Position numbers and translations under genes: made by a program. From assembly GCF_950295315.1 (NCBI RefSeq), contig NC_080175.1, positions 88,312,161 to 88,376,160 on the forward strand: a stretch of 64,000 bases of DNA, in the 5' to 3' direction. Positions 11,799 to 22,190 of the stretch are shown here, piece after piece (within the stretch, counting starts at the first letter, position 1; every line of letters starts with the position of its first letter). The DNA comes from Erinaceus europaeus (lineage: Eukaryota; Chordata; Mammalia; Eulipotyphla; Erinaceidae). Below the pieces are notes generated by a model, which made no database searches, had not been told where the DNA came from, and saw only the letters and a program-made list of their open reading frames with translations.

Positions 11799-12628
11799 GA
11801 CCACATGGGTTTTATCCCAGGAATGTAAGCCTGGTTCAACATATGTAAGTCAATCAATGTCATTCATCACATCAATAAAAGCAAAACCAAAAGCCACATG
11901 ATTATCTCAATATATGCAGAGAAAACCTTTGACCAACACACTTTCATGTTCAAAACACTACAAAAAATGGGAATAGATGGGAAATTCCTCAAGATAGTGG
12001 AATCCATATATAGCAAACCTATAGCCAACATCATACTCAATGGACAGAAGCTCAGATCGGGGACTAGACAGGGCTGTCCACTATCACTATTACTCTTCAA
12101 CATAGTGTTGGAAGTTCTTGCCATAGCAATCAGGCAAGATAAAGAAATCAAAGGAATACAGACTGGAAGGGAAGAAGTCAAGCTCTCACTATTTGTAGAT
12201 GATATGATAGTGTATATAGAAAAACCTAAAGAATCCAGCAGAAAAGTACTGCAAATTATTAGTCAATATAGCAAGGTGTCAGGCTACCAAATCAATGTAC
12301 AAAAATCAGTAGCATTCCTTTATGCAAACACTAAATCTGAAGAATAAAACAACCAGAAATCACTCCGATTCACTGTTGCAGTAAAATCAATAAAATAACT
12401 AGGAATAAACCTGGCAAAAGAAGTGAAAGAGTTGTAAACTGAAAACTATGAGTCACTATTCAAGGAAATAGAAATTAATACCAAGAAATGGAAAGACATC
12501 TCATGCTCATGGATTGGAAAAATTAATATCATCAAAATGGATATTCTCCCCAGAGCCATATATAAATTTAACACAACACCCATCAAAGTTCCACCAAGCT
12601 TCTTTAAGAGAACAGAAGAAAAACTACA

Positions 12629-12906
12629 TTCAGAAGTCAGGTGGTAGTGCAGTGGGTTAAGCCTAGGTGGCACAAATTGCATGGACTAGAGTAAGGATCC
12701 CGATTTGAGCCCCTGGCTGCCCACCTGCAGGGGAGTCACTTCACAGATGATGAAGCAGGTCTGAAGGTGTCAATCTTAATCTCCCCCTCTCTGTCTTCCT
12801 CCCATTTCTTCATTTCTCTTTGTCCTATCCAACAGTGATGACATCATCAACAACAACAATAACTACAACAATAAAAAAAAAGTGCAACAAAAGAAAATAA
12901 ATATTA
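12629..12906 (+). repeat. SINE-A inserted in L1 ORF2
   Basis: Head gaagtcaggtggtagtgcag, B box gatttgagccc, CAA/ATAA-rich end and A tail. The flanks gaaaaactaca (12618-12628) and a matching gaaaaaactaca before 12920 are the target duplication. It is more diverged than the copy at 11438. Confidence 0.88.
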
Positions 12907-13047
12907 AGAAAAAACTACAGTTCTTTATCTGGAACAGCAAACACCTAGAATTGCCAAAACAATCTTGAGGAAAAGAAACAGAAATGGAGGCATCACACTC
13001 CCAGATTTCAAACTATATTATAAGTCCATCATCATAAAAACAGCCTG

Positions 13048-14283
13048 GCTGGTGAGGGGTAGACATGTAGCTTCCTGGACCAGTGGTGGTGGGAATGGTG
13101 TTTATGTACACTCCTAGCAAAATGTAGACATATAAATCACTAGTTAATATATATGAGAGGGGGAAAATCAATTGTATGTCTCAAAGTTTTTCAAAACACA
13201 AACTGAATCTTTTTAATATATAGGCTGTGTATTTGATATGTGGACTCTCTCAAAAGCCTAGACCAAGTAGATCAGAAGCATCCAATAGCACAGCTATATA
13301 CAAGATACTGGGTACTGTACAGCAAACCCTAACAAAAGGACTTTTCAAAGTTAACCCAATTACCAAATAATGTGATGATAACATTAACTATCGATTGTCT
13401 TTTTGAACTCTAAGACAGCAGGAACCTCACATCTCCACTATAGAGCCCCTACTTCCCCCAGTCCTGGAACCCTTGGATAGGGCCCACTTTCCCGTATGCA
13501 TCTCCCAATCCAAACCAAGTAATATTGCATCCGCCGATCACAACCTAACCAACTCAACGATTGCCACCTCAACATGCTTCACTTCAGACTGTGTCCAGAG
13601 ACTTCACGTGTGGAATGACAACCCTTCAGCCTCATTACTCGGGTGAGACCTTTCCTTTCATAGTATACTCTAATTTCATCTCAGGTGGTTCACATTCTAA
13701 CAAAGTCCCAAAACCTAGATATACACCAGTTTCTATGAGAGAGAGCATATGTTCACATGTATCAATAAACTACTGCAAAATATATACCTGAAAGCAGAAG
13801 TACACTAGAGGTTGCAGTGAGTACCTCCCTAACACTTCCTCTCCACTATTCCAAGCTTTGGGTCCATGATTGCTCAACAATTTGTTTGGTTTTGTATGTT
13901 AACTCTCTTTTCAATCACCAGGTTCCAGATGCCATCAGGATGCTGGCCAGGCTTCCCTGGATTGAAGACCCCACCAATGTGTCCTGGAGCTCAGCTTCCC
14001 CAGAGACCCACCCTCCTAGGGAAAGAGAGAGGCAGACTGGGAGTATGGACCGACCAGTCAACGTCCATGTTCAGCGGGGAAGCAATTACAGAAGCCAGAC
14101 CTTCTACCTTCTGCAACCCACAATGACCCTGGGTCCATGCTCCCAGAGGGATGGAGAATGGGAAAGCTATCAGGGGAGGGGGTGGGTTATGGATATTGGG
14201 TGGTGGGAATTGTGTGGAGTTGTACCCCTCCTACCCTATGGTTTTGTTAATTAATCCTTTCTTAAATAAATTAAAAAAAAAAA
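13048..14283 (+). mobile_element. RP retroposon copy inserted in L1 ORF2
   Basis: L1 sequence ..ataaaaacagcctggc is followed by 1.24 kb of foreign sequence that ends ttttgttaattaatcctttc plus an A-rich tail; L1 then resumes with aaaacagcatggcactgg. The repeated aaaacagc(c/a)tggc is the target duplication. The last 350 bases match the 3' part of the RP copies at 28366, 34200, 40250, 47440, 53170 and 62168. Compared with the 42216-45235 copy, it joins family positions near 42530 directly to those near 43990, so about 1.4 kb of the middle is absent. The open frames inside (13561, 13817) do not extend across other copies and are not thought to be genes. Confidence 0.85.
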
Positions 14284-15136
14284 CAGCATGGCACTGGAAC
14301 AAAAATAGGCACACAGACTAGTGGAGCCGAATTTAAAGCCCAGAACTAAAAAAAAAAAACCCATACCTATGGACATCATAGATTTATTATAAGGGGGCCC
14401 AATGTATTAAATGGAAGAAGGAAGCTCTCTTCAATAAATGGTGCTGGGAAAACTGGGTTGAAACATGCAGAAGAATGAAACTGAACCACCATATCTCACC
14501 AGAAACAAAAATCAACTCCAAATGGATCAAGAACCTGAATGTTAGACTGGAAACTATCAAATACTTAGAGGAAAATATTGGTGGAACACTTTCTCACCTA
14601 AACCTTAAGGACATCTTTGATGAAACAAACCCAACTGTAAGGAAGACTAAAGCAGAAACAAGCCAATGGGACTACATCAAATTGAAAAGCTTCTGCACAG
14701 CCAAAGAAACTATCACTCAAAGAGACCTTCCACAGAATGGGAGAAAATCTTCACATGCCATACATCAGCCAAGAAACTAATCACCAAAATATACAAAGAG
14801 CTCAGCAAACTTAGCACCAAAAAAGCAAATGACCCCATCCAAAAATGGGCAGAGGATATGAACACAACATTCACTTCAGAGGAGATCCAAAAGTCTAACA
14901 AACAGTGAAAAACTGTTCTAGGTCGCTGATTGTCAGAGAAATGCAAGTAAGTCAACACTGAGATACCACCTCACTCCTGTGAGAATGGCATACAACAAAA
15001 AGGACAGCAGCAACAAATGTTGGAGAGGCTATGGGTACAGAGGAACCCTTATGCACTGCTGGTGGGAATGTAGATTGGTCCAACCTCTGTGGAGAGCAGT
15101 CTGGAGAACTCTCACAAGGCTAGACATGGACCTTCC

Positions 15137-15170
<34 letters not shown>

Positions 15171-15171
15171 G
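15137..15171. repeat. (TA)n tract at the broken 3' end of L1
   Basis: A (TA)n run of about 30 bases directly follows the L1 sequence gacatggaccttccatat. L1 homology does not resume after it. Confidence 0.9.
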
Positions 15172-15307
15172 TATTATGAGCCTGAATATTATTATCAACA
15201 AAATGAAAACACAGGATGAAATTATAATAGCATTTGCAACTTGGTAGTTGAAATGCAGCAAGATAAAAAGCAAGATAAAATAAAATATATTAAGCAATAA
15301 ACAGGAA

Positions 15308-15745
15308 TGGGGGCCAGGTGGTGTCACACCTGGTTGATTGCACATGTTACAATGCACAGGTACCTGAGTGGGATGCATTGGATCGACCTTCTTGTGGTGC
15401 ATCCCGTGAGTACCCATTCATTGGGGAAACTGATGCTCCTTCCTAGCCGACTGAATCCACATGGATCCCAGGCACTTTCAAAGCCAGCAACAAGCAGCTC
15501 CTGACACCTTTCAACTTGATGCTGTTGACTAGCTACGGAAGAAGGGCAAACACTAGAAGAAGAAGAAGTACCTGAGTTTGAACCCTTGGTCCCAACACCT
15601 GCAGGGGGAAATCTTCATGAATAGTGAAGCAAGAATGCAGGTGTCTCTCTGTCTTTCTTCCTCTCTATATCCCCATCCCCTCTCCATTTTCTGACTATCT
15701 CTACCCAATAAATAAATGAAGATAATAAAAAAAATTAAATATAAA
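15308..15745 (+). repeat. SINE-B split by a 198-bp insertion
   Basis: Head gggggccaggtggtgtcacacc to caatgcacagg, then after the insert cctgagtttgaacccttggtcc, the CT-rich body and the end cccaataaataaatgaagat plus A tail. The SINE is complete once 15370-15567 and one copy of the duplication are removed. Confidence 0.88.
15370..15567 (+). mobile_element. 198-bp retroposed unit with 5' hairpin, unnamed
   Basis: It lies inside the SINE-B and is flanked by identical gtacctgagt (15360-15369 and 15568-15577), so it integrated as a unit. It starts gggatgca and returns to tgcatccc 20 bases later: an 8-bp perfect inverted repeat that could fold as a 5' stem-loop. It ends in a GAA-rich tail (agaagaagaa). 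There is no SINE-A/B head and no obvious A or B box. It contains actgatgctcc and gactgaatcc, loosely like C and D boxes, but spacing and flanking pairing do not make a convincing snoRNA. It may be an undescribed SINE or a retrocopy of a small structured RNA. Confidence 0.8.
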
Positions 15746-16110
15746 AAAACAATAAACAAGAACCAAAAAGTATGAACAGAGCAGATGAGAATATGGATCT
15801 TAAGGTGGAGAGAAACTAGGAAGTCTATTGTTATGTTCTTAAGGGCCCATGAGTTTAATATTTTTTGTTTGAGTTTAATAGCTAACATGCTGGTGGACTA
15901 AAAAGATTGTCTGGGAAGAGTTGAGACTAGGACTTGAAAGCTCACGGACAACAAATATGTCCTAGAACTTCACCTCTCTAGAGCCCTACCCAACTATGGA
16001 AAGATAGAAACAGGCTGGGGATATGGATTAACTTGCCCAACATCTATGTCCAGTGGAGAAGCAATTATCGAAGCCAGAACTCCCATCATATCACTCCTCC
16101 ATACACATAA
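15746..16110 (+). mobile_element. RP copy with inverted 5' part
   Basis: 15746-15930, read on the minus strand, matches the RP segment at 43888-44062 (ttagctat.aaactcaa.caaaaaata, tctcatctgctct). From about 15953 the plus strand matches the next part of RP (atgtcctagaacttcacctc, gagaagcaattatcgaagcc). The two halves therefore face opposite ways, with roughly 90 bases of the family missing at the join. The 3' end and poly-A tail are not recognisable. Confidence 0.65.
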
Positions 16111-16375
16111 AGCCTTGTTGCTGACACACTTGCATCTGAGGTACAATCCAGTGCTGCATGAACTAAAATGATGTAAGATTAAAAATTCTGGGCTCCAGTT
16201 TAAAGAGACAACTGTGTCTTTTTTACCTTTACTTAAGACTTCTATTGAATACATATAGAGGTTTCCAAGATCCTAATGAAAGGTGGAGACAAATAACGAA
16301 AACCTGGGCTACCACGTGGAGGAAACTCACTCATATACCAGCAACACCTGAACAGTTTTAGTGTGAAATAGTCCT
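16111..16375. other. Unassigned sequence
   Basis: No repeat landmark or coding frame that I can support. Confidence 0.45.
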
Positions 16376-16475
16376 TCACTGATGGAAATTCCACAGTAGT
16401 TATGCAACAAGCTTGCATGCTCGAGATTCAAAGATCTAGGTTCAATCCTTAGCACCACCATAAACTAGATTTGAT
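16376..16475 (+). repeat. SINE-D fragment
   Basis: gtagttatgcaacaagcttgcatg, ggttcaatccttagc and caccaccataaac match the SINE-D body. A GAAA/GGAA-rich simple repeat follows at 16485-16562. Confidence 0.6.
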
Positions 16476-16593
16476 CAATTTTCCAGAAAGGAAGAAAGAA
16501 AAATGAAAGAAAGAAAGAGAGGGAGGAAGAAAGGGAGAAGAAGAAAGGAAGGAAGAAAGGGGAACATTCATGGTAAACTACTAAAAAATTGAG

Positions 16594-16818
16594 CGTTGGG
16601 GGCTGGGTGGTGGCACACCTGGTTGAGCTTACATGTTACAGTGTGCAAGGGCCAGGATTCAAACCCCTGGTCCCACCTGCAGGGGGAAAACTTCATGAGT
16701 GGTAAAGCAGGGCTGCAGGGTCTGTCTGTCTTTCTTCCTCTCTATCTCCTCCTTCCCTGTTGCTTTATGACTGTCTCTACCCAATAAATAAATAAAGATA
16801 ATTAAATTTTAAAAAAAA
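16594..16818 (+). repeat. SINE-B copy
   Basis: Head gggggctgggtggtggcacacc, B box gattcaaacccc, body, and end cccaataaataaataaagat plus A tail. Complete and moderately diverged. Confidence 0.88.
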
Positions 16819-17059
16819 GTTTACTTATTATAACAGCTAGCACGTGTCTATAATACTCACCAATGTTCGCATCAAATATAAAATTCTATATCATACTTCA
16901 TACACTGTCATTTCATAAATTTTCAACATAATTTCCCAGGAACAAAACAAAAGAAAGTAAAAAAATTGAGAGGAAAAATTAATTTTTTAATGCTGACTAT
17001 CAAAACTCTAGTTTCAGTCTTAATTAGCTCAAACTTCCAGTCACCACGTAGCTTCTGAG

Positions 17060-17345
17060 TGAATTTCTCTTTTCATAATTGGGAAGTTAATGGTTTACAG
17101 CACAACTGTTGACGCTGGGTACAATTTCTCATCTTACCAAGATCGGTGTCTGCAAAAATACTTTTACCACCAAATTAGGACCATTATCATTATACCAGGA
17201 CTTGAAATCTCCCTCCCCTCCTCCCACCGATCTTCCTGTCCTTCTTCCCCAGAGTCCTTTGCTTTGGTGAAATACATCAAACCAGTTCAAGATTTCCTTT
17301 TTTCTCTCCCTTTTATGATCTTATTTCTTAAGTTCTGCCCACGAT
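17060..17345 (-). mobile_element. L1 3' UTR fragment, second subfamily
   Basis: ttaatggtttacagcacaac..cagagtcctttgctttggtg is the reverse of sequence also seen at 31745-31960 (plus) and partly at 50000-50150 (minus). The core ggtgtattgcaccaaa..gactctgggg is typical of an L1 3' UTR as I remember it. The fragment lacks ORF2 sequence. Confidence 0.55.
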
Positions 17346-17419
17346 TTCTTTATTTACAACTTTGTTCTCTTCCACAATACTATTTTGTGGCCTCCAAAAT
17401 CACTCATCTGGGGGGCGCA

Positions 17420-17625
17420 GGGGGAGTTGATGTTTTGGTATTTATGCCACCCAGATTTGAGCCTAACCTCCACTGCACTGGGGGAGGTTTTGGTGCTATG
17501 GTATTTTTTTCTGCTCTAAGTCTGTCTCTCTGTATCTGTCATCTTTCCTATCTGAAAAAAGTCAACTTGAAGTAGTGAAATCCCCGCAATAATGATAACA
17601 GGGGAAAAAAAGCAACAATACTGTT
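17420..17625 (+). repeat. Possible worn SINE-C/D
   Basis: ccagatttgagcctaacc resembles a B box, followed by gctatggt, a CT-rich run and an A-rich end. Weak. Confidence 0.35.
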
Positions 17626-18110
17626 TTTTGGTTACTTAACCTTTAAGTTATGCACTGATATTTTTAGATGATATAGGTAGAAATGACTAAAACTTGCATT
17701 CTTTTCAAACTACATTTATATAGAGTTTTTGTCTTCATTTTTTGAGTACTTCCAAATGTAAATGATTTCCTTTAAGTATATCTTTCATCTATACCTTTAA
17801 AAACTAACTACACTTTTTTTTTAGTTCCTGACTCTTTAATAGTCTTTCTGCTAAGTTACTTTCTTTTCATCTGTATGACCAATCTTTTAAAATCTATATA
17901 GTGAAATCTTATCTTCAGTGATTTACCATCTATTCTGTCTAATTTCAATTTCACTCATATACACTTTGGTTTCTAATATTTTATATCAAGGATGAAAATG
18001 CTTAGCATATAGTTCCTTACCCAAGGATCAATCCTGATTCTATCATTATTATGGTATTTTCTAGTGGTATACTGAAAACAGATTCTAAATATTTAGCAGA
18101 AACAGAGGTC
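17626..18110. other. AT-rich stretch, nothing recognised
   Basis: No repeat family or coding signal seen. Confidence 0.5.
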
Positions 18111-18200
18111 CTGTGATCAGAGAGGTGATTCAGCAGTAGAGGGCAAGCTTTACATGCATGAGACCTGGCTTGAAATCCCAGCACCATATGAAAATATGAA
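18111..18200 (+). repeat. SINE-C/D fragment
   Basis: agaggtgattcagcagtagag, gcatgagacctggcttgaaatccc and agcaccatatg show the tRNA-like head and B box of the short families. Confidence 0.55.
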
Positions 18201-18234
18201 ATGCAAAAGTGATTATAGAACATCATTCTTGGGG

Positions 18235-18445
18235 CCCAGTGGTGGTGCACCTGGCTGAGCGCACATGTCACATTGTGTAGGGACCTGGGTACCAGCTCCC
18301 GGTCCCCACCTGCAGAGGGAAAGCTTTATGAGTGGTGAAGCAGGGCTTCTGGTGTCTCTCTGTCTCTCTCCCTCTCTTCACCCCCCTCCTCTTGATTTCT
18401 GGATGTCTCTATCCAATAAATAAAGAAATAAAAAAATTTTAAAAA
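18235..18445 (+). repeat. SINE-B copy
   Basis: Head gggcccagtggtggtgcacc through B box gggtaccagctccc (altered), body, ccaataaataaagaaat and an A tail. The repeated agaacatcattct (ends near 18229 and 18458) is the likely target duplication. Confidence 0.88.
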
Positions 18446-18599
18446 GAACATCATTCTCACCCTGAGTCTGTTGGTAGAGAGACAGATATATAGAGACCAG
18501 AGTACCACTCAATTTTATTATATGTCAGTGCTGGACTCATCCCTGCGGTATAGGATATGTTCTCTAAAGTGGAACTGTATCTCTGGCTCAGGAAAATAA

Positions 18600-19720
18600 C
18601 ATCAGGGAAATAGTGATTTATATAAAAGACTTGTTGTCACATATGTTTAAGTTATGTATCCATGATAGATGTATGTACACATCTATCACCAACTTAAGTC
18701 CTCATCCACCATAAACAAAAACATACATACAAAAAGATCTATGTACATCATAGCAACACTATTTGTATTAGTCAAAAACTTGGGAACAGGGAGTCGGGCG
18801 GTAGCGCAGTGGGCTAAGTGCATGTGGCGCAAAGCGCAAGGACCGGCATAAGGATCTTGGTTCGAGCCCCCGGCTCCCCTCCTGCAGGGGAGTCGCTTCA
18901 CAGGGAGTGAAGCAGGTCTGCAGGTGTCTATCTTTCTCTCCTCTTTGTATTCCCCTCCTCTCTCCATTTCTCTCTGTCCTATCCAACAACAGCATCAAAA
19001 CAACAATAATAACTACAACAATAAAACAACAAGGGCAACAAAAGGGAATAAAAAATATTAAAAAAAAAACAAAACTTGGGAACAATGTAGATGTTCCATA
19101 ACAGTAATGGATGTTTAAGAAAGTTGTGGCATATGTACACAGTGGACTACTATTCAGCCATAAGAAATGATGAAATGTGCTCCCTTGCTATGTAAGGATG
19201 AAATTCGAAGGAATCATGCTAAATGAGATAAGCCAGACGGAGAAGGATAAAGACAGGATGATTTCACTTAGATACTATATATACACACTGTAATTCCACC
19301 CAGCTATAAGGAAGGGATACAATCTTGACTTTTATTACAACATGAATGGAACTGGAAGTGGGCCTATTAAACCAGTAAGCCAAAAAGGGCAAATACCAGA
19401 CCTCACTCTCTATCATTCATCTGTCTAACATCATCTACCTATCCATCCCCCAAAGCAAGAAAAAAAATCAAGTTAAGAATAAACCCCAAATAAAACAAAA
19501 CAAAAGTCACACTGAGGCCACTCAAAGAGGAGCCAAATGTACAGTGGGAGAAAGATAAACTTCAACTTGGTGATGGAGTGTGTTTTGGTGACAAGCAGTC
19601 TGAGGAAATATGAAATTATTCCCCTGATACATAACTTTACCTTAATGAAATAGACTTATATAGTTGTACTATATCCATAGAAAGTTAAAAATACTATTTT
19701 GATCACTGTTGAAGACACTT
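18600..19720 (+). mobile_element. L1 fragment: ORF2 end and 3' UTR
   Basis: Shows the L1 3' signature: catagcaacactatttgtattagtc, gttgtggcatatgtacacagtg, ctattcagccataagaaatg, gctaaatgagataagccag. It is interrupted by SINE-A at 18789-19070. The downstream 3' UTR is diverged and its exact end is uncertain. Confidence 0.75.
18789..19070 (+). repeat. SINE-A inserted in L1, perfect 14-bp duplication
   Basis: Head gggagtcgggcggtagcgcag, B box ggttcgagccc, complete body and A tail. Flanks aaaacttgggaaca (18775-18788 and 19071-19084) are identical. It is one of the best-preserved copies here. Confidence 0.95.
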
Positions 19721-21028
19721 CCGTGACCAAAAACTGAAAGAGTATAAGATGTCAGGTATTTGAATGTGTCTCAGTAGTAAAGTGCTTGGAATAGTGAAGA
19801 AAGACAAGTCTGGCAGCAATGAGGTATAGTTTCAGTATTCTGTATTCTGCTGTCCAATAGTGGAAACATTTAATTTCCATATCTGGAGGCAATATATTTA
19901 CCAAAAATATTTGTTTAAGTGACACAATGTGAAAAAGATGTTCTTCTCTGTGGGTTCATTTTAGTATGAAATTATTAAGACAGAGAGGGTAGATCAGAGG
20001 AAAGCTATAATGCCAGGATAATATTGATTGGCTTGTTTATTATCTGCTTTAGAAAGCAAGGTTTCTGATCGCCAAGTAAGCAGAATTTCAGGACATTATC
20101 ATGCTTAAAATGCATTATGGTAACAAAATGGCAAAGCATTCTCAATTACACACTCTGAGTGTAAAAATATTGGCCTGGTAAATGTAAGAAGTACATAGCA
20201 AAGAATAAGTAACTTCAAGTGTTTGGGAAATTAATTCAGGTATGTACAACATAGAAATCAATATATATTTCTTATCAAAGGCACAGTGACAAGGTAGTAT
20301 ATTTTTCTGCTACTTTAGTAACCAGAAAAAATATGATCAGGCTTTGATTTCTTCATTTGTATTTGCTAGGACAATTGTAGGAAGATTTAATATAGAAGTT
20401 TAAAATTATGAATGTGTATGGCAACAGCTAAACAATATGCAGTTGTTTATTACTATAGAAGTAAAGCATAAATTTCAAGGGTCTTGTCTGTTACAGTTTT
20501 CAAAAATTAATATACTGTTTAAAAACACTGCTACAAGCATTTTATATTCAATTATATAGCACAGTAAACAAGTTGGCTCACTTAAAATTTAATTTTTTAG
20601 TGTAAAATGTTTGAAGTTAATATTTGGGATTAAACTAATCACTAGGCCTCATAATTACACATAAAAAACTATTCAATGTCTAAGATTTTTCTCTTACATT
20701 TATAGACACACCTACAGATAAACAAAAGTATAAATACAGTTTATTTACTGTTTATCTTTTCAGTCAAGTTCAAGTGTTCTGTCAATTAGAACTTCAACTA
20801 ACTCAAGACATCTGCATAATGTGTTCTTATCAGTGCTGTAAGAGGAATCAGCTGATAAACAGATTCAGGAACTTATTGGCAAACTAAAAATGAATTATGC
20901 TACCAGGTGGTATGCAGAATGCTGGGTTTAAATTAGGAAATTCCAGAAGTGTTCAACTACACAGGTGACTATGACAAAACTTTTAGCACTAGGAGATTAA
21001 TTTGCAAAAACATAACCTAGATGTTAAG
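19721..21028. other. AT-rich stretch, nothing recognised
   Basis: About 1.3 kb without repeat landmarks or coding signal. Confidence 0.5.
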
Positions 21029-21085
<57 letters not shown>

Positions 21086-21090
21086 ACACC
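21029..21090. repeat. (CA)n microsatellite
   Basis: About 30 CA units with one interruption (aaac) near 21078. Confidence 0.97.
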
Positions 21091-21924
21091 CCTCACCTCT
21101 TACAGTATGTCTCTTTAGACTTATTTTATTTTATTTTATTTTTTGCTCCGAATAGTGCTGGTAGGGAGAGATAGAGAATTCCCTTTCAAGGTAACTAGCT
21201 CCTTCAAGAAGCTCTGATATTACCATTTCTTTGCAAGTTGTTTTAGTTCCCTGGGGTTGACAGAGGACCAGAACAACTATTCAAGAATCCATTATACAGC
21301 TCCTTCTGTAGATGCCTCAGCTGCTAGAACAAACATAGGCCTTTTATCCAGTCTTCATGTGATTCTCTCTCTTGTTCTTCCAATTGGCCAACCAAAGCCC
21401 ATCAATCTTTGGCTATTTCAAAGACTCTAAGATTTTGAAGAATCAGTATCTCTCTGAAATTACTATCTCAGCTATCAAAAATAAATTATGATAGTGTATT
21501 TGAAAAGGTTACTATCAAAAATAATTATGAGATAGTGTATTTGGAAAGATTGAATCACCATAGACACAGGTGGGAATAGGATTCTGGAAAGTAATACACA
21601 TCAATGCAAACTCTGAGTGTGATTATGGACATTTGCCTAGAGGCACAGTATAATTCATTTACTGTTACTCTCTGTCTTTCTCTAGTCGTGAGATCAGCAG
21701 TTGCTCTATTGATCGTTTGATCTCCTTATTAGGCACAGCTATGTTTAACTCTCAATCAGTCCTTAGAAAGTTAGCCTGCCATTGCCATAGATATGATCAT
21801 TGCTTTCACTAACTTCACTATTCTGCTCCTATATGACCCGACCTTAAAGCTTTCTTTCTTTTTAAAGCCAAGACTTAACAAAAGCACTTCACTGCTACCA
21901 GACTACTTCCTTCTCATTTTTCTT
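21091..21924. other. Unassigned sequence
   Basis: A (TTTTA)n run at 21122-21142 and a locally repeated block (gctatcaaaaataaattatga / actatcaaaaataattatga near 21471 and 21511). Nothing else is recognised. Confidence 0.5.
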
Positions 21925-22072
21925 CAATTTTTAAAAAATATTTGTTCTTTATTGCCACCTGATTTATCACTGGCATTCACATTCAATGCCTGCACAATAA
22001 ATACACCACTCCTGGCAGCCATTATTTCCCATCTTCCCTTCGTTTCTTTCTTCATATTACTTTTTTTTAAAT

Positions 22073-22103
<31 letters not shown>

Positions 22104-22190
22104 GAGAGGAAGAGAGAGAGAGAGAGAGAGAGGACTTCAGAGGCAAGGGTGAGACAGAGAAGCATCTCCTTTATAGGTAAGAAAATTTCA
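21925..22190 (-). repeat. SINE long form, minus strand, with expanded GA tract
   Basis: Reverse of the long-form 3' block is visible (ttcaatgcctgcacaataaa, ccactcctggcagccatta). It is followed by a (GA)n tract of about 60 bases (22072-22132) in place of the GA-rich middle. The head is not recognisable. Confidence 0.6.

Larger units (their letters stand above)
9771..15138 (+). pseudogene. L1 ORF2 (endonuclease / reverse transcriptase) remnant
   Basis: ORF2p nicks target DNA and reverse transcribes L1 and SINE RNA. From the ATG at 9771 the endonuclease domain is readable (motif SINVNGLNSPIKRHR, then LQESHL holding the catalytic Glu), with a first stop at 9849. The reverse transcriptase domain is open at 10987-11437 (NYRPISLMN at 11329-11355) and, after a SINE, at 11898-12347 (RQGCPLS, then [10 protein letters not shown]). 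The canonical F/YADD is FVDD here (12192-12203): an Ala-to-Val change beside the two catalytic Asp. The C-terminal region follows (14475-15138) after two more insertions. The final part with the Cys motif region and the stop is lost. Confidence 0.9.
7501..15140 (+). mobile_element. Nearly full-length, decayed L1 with nested insertions
   Basis: A LINE-1 retrotransposon in normal order: 5' UTR (7501-8718), ORF1 remnant (8719-9757), short spacer, ORF2 remnant (9771-15138). It is interrupted by SINE-A at 11438-11798 (minus), SINE-A at 12629-12906 (plus) and an RP copy at 13048-14283 (plus). Removing these leaves about 5.8 kb. The element stops inside the C-terminal part of ORF2 at a (TA)n tract, so the 3' UTR and poly-A tail are missing; this is the reverse of the usual 5' truncation and suggests a later deletion. 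Both frames carry stops and shifts, so it is not active. No target duplication can be tested because the 3' end is lost. Confidence 0.93.

Noticed and set aside
13817..14254. 145-codon frame in the RP copy
   Set aside because: The same region in other RP copies (34200-34430, 40290-40620) is not open in a corresponding frame over the full length.
15370..15567. C/D box snoRNA
   Set aside because: C-like and D-like words exist, but the C box is imperfect and there is no terminal stem joining them; kept only as an unnamed retroposed unit.
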